Shown here: positions 33,454 through 43,600 of the stretch, in pieces
Numbering within the stretch: position 1 is the stretch's first letter
Layout: every line of letters starts with the position of its first letter
Source of the DNA: Balanoglossus misakiensis
Lineage: Eukaryota; Hemichordata
Direction of reading: 5' to 3'
DNA: 64,000 nt
Assembly (NCBI GenBank): GCA_040954595.2
Contig: CM082582.2
Span: 4,030,001-4,094,000 of the forward strand
Made by a program: the position numbers and the translations under genes
Notes under the pieces: generated by a model
The model's input: only the letters and a program-made list of their open reading frames with translations
What the model was told of the DNA's origin: nothing
Database searches by the model: none

Positions 33454-36400
33454 ATGTCGAGCGATATCGGGGACTGGTATCGTGGTATTCCACAGCTAAC
33501 GAGATACTGGTTCACGGGTTCGGTTGTGTTGCCACTGCTTGGCAAGTTCGGTCTTCTGAATCCGATGTACCTTATCCTCAACTTTGAATGGATTGTTTAC
33601 AAATTTCAGGTGAGGCATATTCAGATTCATTACACTTTCCCAAGTCATAGGAGCTATCTCCGTGTAAGTTGTAACAACTCGAAGCGATTGTGGTTTGCGT
33701 TTACAGTTCACATACACATGATGCAGCTATGTCGCAGTCACACCGTGGACTGTACATGATGTACCTTCTGCAATAATATGCATGTGTGTTTTAATACAGG
33801 CTCTTAGACTATAACATCTGCATATCATCCGTTACGTGTCATTTACATGGGCAACTTTCAGTTGTTTTCATGGGTACAGTTGCTATGTAGAATGTAGGAA
33901 GGGACAGTTTAAGAAAAATTACAATGTACATGTACTACATGTAGTATCAAATGGAGTTTATTTTGAACAATTTGGATAATTTGGTCTTGTGAATAATATG
34001 TAAACAGCACCCCAAGCTTACCTTACTCTAAACCACTTGTCTCACTTCTTTCAAATTTAAATTGCATATTCCCAGGCCTAACTGAAAATGAAGGTGCTTG
34101 CCATATTTGCGTTTTGTACGAGCAATATTTTTCATTTTTATCTCATATCTGGGTTACATAATCTCATAAAATGCCCTTTCATTTGCTTTCAGATATGGAG
34201 GCCAATCACAGCTGTACTGTATTATCCAATCATGCCACAGACTGGTTTTCACTATCTCATAAACTTGTATTTTCTCTATAACTATTCAGGACGTCTTGAA
34301 ACAGGTGACTGAATTTTTTTCTTCCAGTCTTGATAATTCTGGTTGCTTTAGATTTTATAGGGTTAAGTTTTACATTCACACATTCATTTCAATGAAATTT
34401 CAATTTTATGAACCTGTTTCAAATTGGAGCACATCCAAAGAGTTCATTTCCTTATTTATATGCTGTTGTAATTAATATAATTATAAACATACATGTACTG
34501 GTGTAATAGTCTGACCATATGGCCAATTATGGTTAGACTGACAGATTTGTCACCAGAGGGCGCTCTCCATGACTACCGGTATATGGGAAAATCAGTTTAG
34601 ACAGGGATATCTCGGATTGTTTAGGGAGACACCATGTAATAGCAGCCTTTTATTTCTTGGGCATATTTATGAGTGTGCTTTTCCAATCACGAATGCAATT
34701 ACAGTTTGAATTTGCAAGGCAGCATGTTATTTGATCAAATAGTTTCCTGTAGTGATCTATATTCATGACCCTTTTATGTTTCTTGTAGTCATAATCTAAT
34801 ATTCTATATTCCTGATATTTCTTACAGGAGTGTTTGATGGAAGGCCTGCAGATTATGCATTTATGCTACTTTTCAATTGGATATGTTTGGTGGTATCCTT
34901 TTCTGGCTGTCAATATTGTCTTGAATATTGAAGTCTTTGTCAGCTAGACAAGTATTTAATTTATCCCTGTGGAAGGATTCTGAGGCACTAATGGATTGTC
35001 CTCTGTCCATTTGTCCCATACTGTTGCAACTTGTGACACAGTGTTATCTAACATTGCTGCATGTCAACCATATTGCTATGAGTTTTGTTTATGCCAAGAG
35101 TCGACTGATTTAATTTCACCATGAATTCCTCTGTTTTATTAAAAATATGATTTGTCACAAGTAACAAGGCAGATGTTTTTGTACCCATATAATTCATCTT
35201 GTCAATGAAACATGTTTCTTTAATTGATATCAATCAGATTATTGGATTTATGCCACCACTCATGGTAAGTAACTTATTGAATGTCATTTACATTGTTATA
35301 CTGTAATTTGTAAAATAAGGTTGACAAGAAAGTTTACTAAAAGGTTTTCTTTCACTGAATCTGATATCTTTTTAGTGAGCTCTACACATTCAGAATGCAC
35401 TGATGTACAGTCTTTGTGTAAGCATTTTTTCCAGCCGTTTTATTCATAAGTAATATTTTGAATGGAGTTGAAAGTTCTGGTTTCGGATGCCTCATGACTC
35501 TAATATATAGTGAACTTGTTTTCATATCTCCCTGACTAAAATTCTCCTTTGTAGTCACTTTCTAAAGTTTGTTTGACAGTAGTAGCTGTAGTTTGGTCAA
35601 GAAATTGTGCAAATTAATGAGACGATCGTCAGCCTTTAAAGCCAGACTTTTTCACTGGACTTTTCACATAACACTGTATACATATTCGGCTGTAACAATA
35701 TAATTACCATCCAATTTTCACAGATGTAATGATTTAGAACAAGCATAAGCAAAGTATTGATCGTGATTAAAAGTAGAGTCCCATGTTAACGGCACATGTG
35801 CCAATAAGTAGGTAACATTTGTATTTCCAAGTAGCTCCATCAATATAATATGTCTGTTTTCTCTACACAGCTCCTCATGGACTCAATGATTCTGAGTGTA
35901 TTATATATATGGTGTCAGATCAACAGAGATACAATTGTCCAGTTTTGGTTTGGTACTCAGTTCAAAGCGATGTACTTACCTTGGGTGTTATTTGCCTTCA
36001 ACATGATCATCAAAGGAAGGTGAGTGATTAACTGTAATTATTCCTGTAGTTTGACTGCTGTAGTAATTCACCCACCCCTATTTTGGGAGAAAAAATATTT
36101 TTTATTTCTAAAAATGTGACCATGAATGAAAAATCACAATTTCTTCAACTGTGGAAAGTTGACAACTCTCCACTTTTTCTTTCTTTCTTTCTTTCTTTCT
36201 TTTTTTTGGGGGGGGGGGGGTGGGGGGTGGATGGGCTATAGCTCTTGCATTCACTGGTTGTCGCATCTGTGCATGCCTGACAGTTGAAAGTTGTTAATTT
36301 GCTCATAGTTATAGATACTTTTAGGGGAAAAAACAACATAGCAACAATATACAACAATACCTGACAATAGGTCGTGTACAAAAAATGGTAAATGTGACTT

Positions 36401-37168
36401 AAACAAGTAGAATTTCTGTGTAGCTGCTGCACTCAATAATTATACTTGTCTTTTTTTTTCAGTTTCATCAATGAACTTCTCGGTATTCTTGTTGGTCATT
36501 TATATTTTTTCCTGATGTTCAAATATCCACAAGACTTTGGTGGCAGGCAGTTTCTCAGCACTCCACAAATCCTGTAAGTTTCATTACAAAAATTGATCAT
36601 TTAAAACGAGAAAAGGGGTGCTATGGTGACCTGTATACATGTTACCCTATCAGAAGACATTGAAATTTCAATGTGATTTTTTATAGTGTCATTTCGTATT
36701 ACAGTGATCCAATATGTCTGCTGACATACATACATGTATACTTAAAATACTTAAATACTTAAAAAAGGTTAGAATTGGTGGTGCAAATTCAGCGATCTGA
36801 TTTGTTGAGATGTGAAAATAACAGCACTATATGATATACCACAGTAGGAATACACCCAGGTGGCTTTGATTGCATTGTTAAGTTTGGACAATTACATTCA
36901 TACAGTTGCTGTGCAATTTTGAGGAAAACTCACTCATTCAATAAAAACTGCAATATTTATATTTGTCACAATGGCATTGAATTCCATCAGAGTTGAACAG
37001 AGGTTTTGACTTTGTATTTGTTTTTTCAGGTACAAGTACTTTCCAAATCGTCGTGGTGGCGTTTCTGGCTTCGGGATGGCACCAGCTAGTCGGCGGAGAG
37101 ACAATGATGACAATGATGGCGGTGGAAGATACAGATGGGGAGCTGGTAATGCCCTGGGTGGACAATGA
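33454..37168 (+). CDS. DERL1: Derlin-1, ER-associated degradation channel protein
   Basis: Derlin-1 is a rhomboid pseudoprotease of the ER membrane that helps retrotranslocate misfolded proteins and recruits p97/VCP. Seven exons, 33454-33609, 34193-34304, 34828-34892, 35238-35264, 35871-36019, 36463-36573 and 37030-37168, give 252 residues (human 251). The start MSSDIGDWYRGIPQLTRYWF and the segment IWRPITAVLYYPI, with the WR motif of derlins, are diagnostic. Several hydrophobic spans follow (GFHYLINLYFLYNYS, FMLLFNWICLVIIGF, LPWVLFAFNMII, LGILVGHLYFFLMF). The tail ends GRYRWGAGNALGGQ, which fits the p97-binding SHP box at the C-terminus of Derlin-1. One exon (35238-35264) is only 27 bases. 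The promoter region is shared with TBC1D31. An AATAAA lies near 37714. Confidence 0.96.
36177..36232. repeat. (CTTT)n and poly-G simple repeat in DERL1 intron
   Basis: A CTTTCTTTCTTT tract passes directly into a T run and then a long G run within the intron before the sixth exon. It is low-complexity DNA only. Confidence 0.8.
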
Positions 37169-38347
37169 TCTGGCCCCTGGTCGACAAGAGTTCATCATTC
37201 TCTGGATGATTACTCATCAGAGAGACCAGACGTTGACTGTGCTCACAACAGAAACTGATCACAGTGGATGGGAAATGAGGACATCTTTAAACATTTCCAC
37301 AAGGAAGATGAAAAACATGTACAAATATCTTCATTCATTTCGTTTCTTGAGTAGTTTATAAGTAATGTAAAAAAAAATACAACCCTGTACCTGAAAAACT
37401 TTATGGCCGCTGGTTTGAAAATCTTCTGGACAAAGACATTATTGGGTTACTTGAATATGCTGACTGCCGATTTATTTTACTTTGGCTACCATTTTAGCAG
37501 AAATCTTTGTCACGAATGTTTGTTGAAAGCCATCATAAGCCATACTTTAGTTTCAAAATTAAACATATGTAGCCATCAAAAAATTTATTATTTTTGCTGT
37601 CTTAAAGCGTAAAGGGTTTTTCATACGAGACCTTTGTAAAAGAAGAAACTATGTTACATTTATCACATAGAGTTCTCCAAAATTTGTGTAATACATGTAT
37701 TTAATTAATCAACAATAAATGAAATCTGTTCTATTCATGTTGTCCTAATCATTGCAGTTTTAGGTCCCATTTGGTTATGTATATATATTTAGCCTAGGGC
37801 ACAAGCCTATCAAACATTGACAGAAACATAAAGTTAATTGAAGAATAAATAATTTGGCTGCAAGCACAATACTGGCCACCTCCATCAGACATCACATATA
37901 ATCGCTTCACATTTGCAGGGGAAATGTGTAACCATGTTCGTTTCCATGACAACATTTTAAGATACCTCCTCTCCTTGTCAATGACATCGTTTTGAGAAAT
38001 ATTAGAGTGGCCCATTCCGGCGGCGCGCACTAGTATTCATAGCCTTATAATGTGGGGAATACTCAATCTGATTAAAATCAGATGTAGGGAACGGCGACGT
38101 GTTTTTTTTTATGAGGGACAGCATCAAAAAAAACATGTCGCCATTCCCTACATCTGATTTTAATCAGATTGCCGACCTGGGTTCCAATTCTCCAACTCTC
38201 TCCCCCCCCCCCCCCCACGACGAGCAACCCTTTTAAAATTTATTGCAGCTTGACCTTTAGTATCTTGCACTTCCGCATTAAAAAAAACTTTAAGGAAGGA
38301 GTGAAGCCGAGACAGACAAGTGTCTCTTCGCCATTCGTCCGCACGAC
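37169..38347. other. Spacer between DERL1 and the 4HB-RHIM-DD gene
   Basis: It holds the DERL1 3' UTR with a poly(A) signal near 37714, the hairpin at 38068-38171 and a C-run at about 38203-38216. Nothing coding was recognised. Confidence 0.5.
38068..38171. repeat. Hairpin (MITE-like inverted repeat) upstream of the 4HB-RHIM-DD gene
   Basis: The left arm CAATCTGATTAAAATCAGAT plus TAGGGAACGGCGACGTG, and the right arm CATGTCGCCATTCCCTA plus ATCTGATTTTAATCAGATTG, are complementary over about 45 bp around a loop of roughly 15 bases. The arm ends are themselves palindromic (ATCTGATTTTAATCAGAT). It lies about 180 bp before the start codon and could be in the 5' UTR or promoter. Confidence 0.75.
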
Positions 38348-39892
38348 ATGGCAGTTCTCGAAGCTGTGGGCACAACCGTGGGGATTTTACGCACAGTGGT
38401 TTCACTCATCGAAGAAATTGTACGAATCGTAGAAGAAGTCAGAGAGAACGACCAACGGTACAAGACTCTTTCAGACAGGATCGTTCGGTTGAAACCCACT
38501 GAAGACAACCTCAGGAACATGAGTGAAGAGGACAAGAAGAAATACCACGTGTTCTTGCAAAGCTTTTACGACTATCTGGTTGACGCGAAGAAGTTTCTGT
38601 CCGAGCATTCTCAGAAAGGATTTATTAAAACCGTGTTCCGTAGAGGCAAAATCAAATCAGGATTTGAAGACCTGGACGTTCGCCTGGCCCAGTTAGAACA
38701 AGATTTTACTCTGGTTATCACACTCGAGCTGAGAGAGAGTGTTGACCAAGTTAAAAGGAAATTGGAAGACATTGATCGAACACTCCAGAATGGTAAGTTA
38801 ATAAATGTGGGTAGTTTATAACAGAATATAGTGCTCCGGCAGTTTCACAGTTCTGTTTGATCTGTCTATTGAGGTCAGACGTTACAAAGTACAAAGGACA
38901 GCACAAACTCGCCTTTAACACTATGGCAACAGTGATTGTTGCAGCAACGTGAGTGAGCCCACGGTCACAGAGCAACCGTGGTGAGCCCAAATAATGACGT
39001 GGAGTTCACAAAGGGTCATCAAGCCGCTGTCAAAGAAAAGTCTGTTAAAATGTTCTTGTCGATAGAGGGAGTATGATTGCAGGGAAGTCACTATGGCCAA
39101 GCCGTTCCTTGTCGCCCCGAGGACTGACTAATCCGCTGCCAACACAAGTCACCCCGCTAAGACACACAAGACAGTGCGTTGCCTAGACGTTTGGAGTTTT
39201 GATTCCTGGTTGCAGCCGCCCCTTTAGTGCTCCTACTATAAATAAACATTATGTATTTGTGTATGCCACTGTTTCATGTAACATTTTCCATCGAATGGGA
39301 GAAGAATGACTTTATGTTTATTACTTATAATCAAGGAACTGGTGGAACTACCGTTATAAATTTCAGTGGCGATACCAGAGGAGTTCAAATTGGTGACAAC
39401 AATGTCACGTATGTCCAACACTCGAGCAATTCCAGTGCACGTGAATCAAGTGGCGCTAGGACAACAGCGCCATCAAGTGACTCTGAACCCAGAAGGAACA
39501 TAAACATGGTAAAGTCCACAAGTAAGTAAAACAAAAAAACGTTTTCTTTGACGTGCAAATTGAATGCCAAACGGCAATCTCAATTCATGTCATTGTTATT
39601 CTGTTTTTGCTTATTTATATCAGCCTCCAAAACTCAAGTGACTGCTCATGACATTGACAACGTCAGTGAACACGTCGGACAACAATTCCGATCCCTCGGA
39701 AAGGAGTGCGGATTCAGTGATAAACAACTGGATGGTTTTGCGAGCAGTTTTACAACTTTGAAAGAACAGAACTATCAGATGCTGCGTGAATGGAAAGAGA
39801 AATCTGGCAGCGGCGCCACGAGAGAGAAATTAGCCAACATGTTGTGCGAAGTGAAGCTGTACAACACTGCAGCTATGCTACCACGTGATTAA
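38348..39892 (+). CDS. MLKL/HeLo-like four-helix bundle - RHIM - death domain protein (no kinase)
   Basis: Three exons, 38348-38792, 39336-39521 and 39624-39892, total exactly 900 bases, giving 299 residues with phase-1 junctions and good donors (GTAAGT twice). Residues 1-148 form amphipathic helices: a hydrophobic first helix (VGILRTVVSLIEEIV), a KFLSEH segment, a basic stretch KTVFRRGKIK and a long last helix. This pattern matches the N-terminal killer bundle of MLKL and HeLo-like proteins. Residues 150-176 hold a RHIM, with core VQIG at 165-168 (39383-39394) inside GVQIGDNNVTYVQ, very close to the RIPK3 motif. RHIMs polymerise as amyloid. After a Ser-rich linker, residues about 219-295 form a death domain (FRSLGKECGFSDKQLD, QMLREWKEKSG, REKLANMLCEVKL) resembling that of RIPK1. 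No kinase or catalytic motif exists. I infer an adaptor or executioner of regulated cell death at membranes. An AATAAA is near 40441. Confidence 0.87.
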
Positions 39893-40645
39893 TTAGCTCT
39901 GCGTAACGCCGGGAGCACACAGACCTGTAAGCTTTCATCATTTCACTCTATAGTACATGTACCGATATTTGTTTTTTTTCTTCACATTCATACTTTTTGC
40001 ACGTATTGTAGGCATATATTTTGTAAGTGAATTAGTACTCTCAACCATATACCCTGTCGATTCTCGAGGGTCTTTCTGTGAAGACCATTTAGGTTTGTTT
40101 TTTGGTTATATTGTTGATTTTTCCGTTACATTTAGTGGAACATGGAGGTATTAGAGCTTTCGGGTTGGTGTCAAATCGAAGAGGGGGCTGTTGTACGGTC
40201 CAAACTGTCGCGTCGGGGCGATTCACGAAGACGATTAGTTTCGGGAGATTTTCACAGCAGTTTCAACTGCATGGAAGCCATCATAACTACTTCAATCCGC
40301 TACACTTTAATTCACACGAAAAAGAAACAGACAGCCTGTTACCTGTCCTTCGTTCGTAATGGGGTTATTCACAAAACACGGCCCTGTTTGGACGAGGGCT
40401 AAGTGAGTGGCGTAGCGAACGAACCATGGAATGTTATTAAAATAAAAATGATGATGTGATCAATTTTGGTTCACTTGTGAGCAAATATGATATGCAATTT
40501 GTACTCGCTCAAATCGACAACACTTTGCCCCCTCCCGACCAGAGAAACTGGCCAGTCCCTTATATCTGAACATCGGTTTTGTTTGCAATGCGTATAGCGT
40601 CAGACTCCACCAGTGACACTGACAGGCAAAGGTCATCAGTGAGAA
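39893..40645. other. Spacer before UGT gene A
   Basis: It contains the 3' UTR of the preceding gene (AATAAA near 40441) and the upstream region of UGT gene A. Short ORFs here show no recognisable features. Confidence 0.5.
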
Positions 40646-43600
40646 ATGGCGTCTCTGTTTCAACTTAGCCGATGTCAAATTCGACTTGAAGTTGCGCTGA
40701 TCTGTATTCTGCTCCTTGTTGGGGAAACTTCATCCTCCAGCGTCTTGATATTTCCGGGTATATCTATCGGCAGTGCGATAAACTACTTCTCGAAATTAGG
40801 TGAGCACCTGGTTAACGCTGGCCATGACGTAACGCTACTAGTCGGGCATCATAATGACCTCCACAAGACACCACGTCGGGAATCGCTCTTCACGATTGAA
40901 AAATACAATTCCACCTTTTCGCTGTCAGAAGGCAGTGCCCTTGATAAACGCCTGTCAGAGTTCATGAAGGGGGAATTCCGCGTCAAGGACATGCACCTAT
41001 TGACAGACTCCATGTTGAACGATTGTGAAGTGTTGATGGATGACAAAGAGTTATTCGATCGTCTCAGCCAGACACATTTCGATATTGCTGTCGTGCACAG
41101 TCTTGCTCTGTGTACCGTCCTCGTTGCCCAGAGGCTGGACCTCCCATTCGTGCTTGTTTCAACCAATAGAGCTCTGCCGCAGTTTGAATCATATTACTTG
41201 GCCATGCCGTCTCCGCTGTCATACGTCCCAGCTTGCATGACTGCACTGACAGATAACATGAATTTTGCAGAACGGCTGAAGAACGTTTTATTTTACACCG
41301 TGAGCACGAGTTTGCTCAAATATTTTTTATTAAAGCCGTACGACGAACTTAAACAATTACATGGTATTCAACCTGACATAGACATACAAACATCATTGGG
41401 GAAAGCAGAAATTGTTTTGCTTGGTGTTGATTGGGCGGTGGAGTTCCCACGTCCTGTCATGCCAAATACTGTATTCCTTGGTGGTCTGTTGGCAGAAGAA
41501 CCAGCTCCTCTTGATGCTGTAAGTATTAATTTCCAATTAGGTACATGTATAACTAAAATGTATTGTCCCCATACCACAGATTCTTCTTGTAAAAAATCGT
41601 ATCTTCCCATAAACAATGGTAATCAAACTTCAATCCGACTCTGGTGCTTTATGAGAATTCACTAATAATACCTTGGTAGTGGGTGTAGAAAATGTCTCGA
41701 AATTGGAGGTACATTTGATGTAGGCCTAGACCGGAAAAGGTCAAAACTTTTGGTTTAAAGATTCGATTTTGCAAAGGGAATAATTGAAAGTAATTCATGT
41801 ACATCATCTTTGGTATACACTGGTACTGTCTGGACAGAGTTTAAACGTTCAGAGATCTGTTAGGCGCACCTGTGACCTGGAGGATAATCACGATTGTGTA
41901 ATTGATACGTGTTGCATAAGGAGATCACGCGTTAAAGGCCGCCGCGCACGAGAGAAATTAGCTGAGTCATTCGAGTAAAATTAATTCTCAGCGAATTTCT
42001 CTCGTGTGCGGCGGTTTTGAGAAATCCCGCCCCCACGAAGAAAAAATATCAAACGCGTTTGATATTTTGATCCACTTCACAAAAGTAAAGCAAAACTCAT
42101 TAAAATCGCCCGCACACGAGAGGAAACTTGCTGAGCAAAATTTCTCGAATGGCTTCTTGCTCAGCTAATTTCTCTCGTGTGCGGCTGCCCTCACTCGCAG
42201 CTTTCGGACGTGACTAATTCCCAACAGGTACATGAGATTGTTCAGTACCACCCTTGGCAAATACAGCTTTCATCTAGGAACCCAGGTGTCGGGGCGATTC
42301 AGGTCGCGGAAACGATTCTGGCGACAGATAATACCGAAAAGCACTTTATCTCTCATCAGCAAGATTTCGTCGTCCGTGAGAGGTTCACAAACGCGGGAAT
42401 AGATTCATCTACTGTTTTCCTCTACTCGTGTCATGGGATTTAGCAAATACTGTAGGCCTATCCTGACATATAGAAAATTGGCTGCGATGGATACCTGTTG
42501 ATTCCCCGCTGTTGCGTTACGAAAGTGTCCGGGTCAGTACCATCGCTTTGCCTAACCATAAATAAAATTAAGCCAGGTACAAATTCAAGTTTTCGGTGGC
42601 AAATATCAAACACTCGACGTCAAAATTTTCCTCTGTTTACTTAAGTGTTTAATCGCACAACTTTTTGATTGATTGAATAGTAAAGAACGTGCGCTGCTTA
42701 TTGCTCGACTCGTCAAGTTCGCCTGACGAAACGTCATTGTTAGCTCAGCGTTGTCGATAGATTTGGTGCACACGGTACTTTTGATATTATAAAAAATAAT
42801 CGTCTTTCCATAGGATTACATTGAGAATAGCTAGAAAACTCACTTCTACTATTGCCATTTTAATAAAATGTTACACATAGTTCAGTCGAATAAAAATAAA
42901 TTCAACGATAAAAAAAAATCGTTCGGTCACAGTCACTAAATATTTTACCCATAGACAAACCAAGGGAGGAAAATGCTGACTCAGCAGTTTTCGACTAAAT
43001 TCGCAGCCTTGTTTTCCACAATGACGTCACTCTCATTATTGAACGTCGCCATTCTTTTATTGCTTTTCCAGGAATGGACGGAGTTTGTAGACTCTGCAGA
43101 CGATGGAATTGTTGTGTTTTCCTTGGGATCTATGATGAACCCGGGAGCGTACATGGAAAAGGCTGAAATAATTACGGCGGCACTGGCCAGGTTACCACAA
43201 AAAGTCGTAATGAGATATGAAGGCGAGATACCCAAGAGTTTGGGGAACAACACAAAGCTCACCAAATGGATGCCACAAAATGACTTACTCGGTAATAATT
43301 AGATGAATCATCATCCTTAGTGGTAAAATTGAAACCTAGTTAATACTTTTTAATGGCAAATGCATGGCAATCACGTGATCATCAATGTTACGATCACCAG
43401 ATATCGCACAAACTTGTCTAATATGCAAATTTCCAGTTAATTAGCACACATCTGCCCAAAGACTCATAGTAAAATCAGATCACTGTAAGATCTATATCTA
43501 TACTGCGTTTCATCAAACTAAAAATAACTGTCGTACTTACATAAATAGATCACTAATATTAAGTTCGATCATTAAATATATATACGTTCGCAGTTCATTG

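Noticed and set aside
33282-33581. Minus-strand ORF opposite the DERL1 start codon, as an alternative TBC1D31 start
   Set aside because: It has no homology to the TBC1D31 N-terminus, whereas the ATG at 32760 opens a segment matching the human start, in phase with exon 2.
36145-36432. ORF rich in Pro and Lys on the minus strand
   Set aside because: It is a translation of CTTT and poly-G simple repeats in a DERL1 intron.
36993-37361. 122-residue plus-strand ORF over the last DERL1 exon
   Set aside because: It is out of frame with DERL1, whose own frame gives the conserved tail and stop at 37166-37168.
39236-39570. Minus-strand ORFs over the RHIM exon
   Set aside because: They are antisense shadows; the plus-strand exon has correct phases and the RHIM core.
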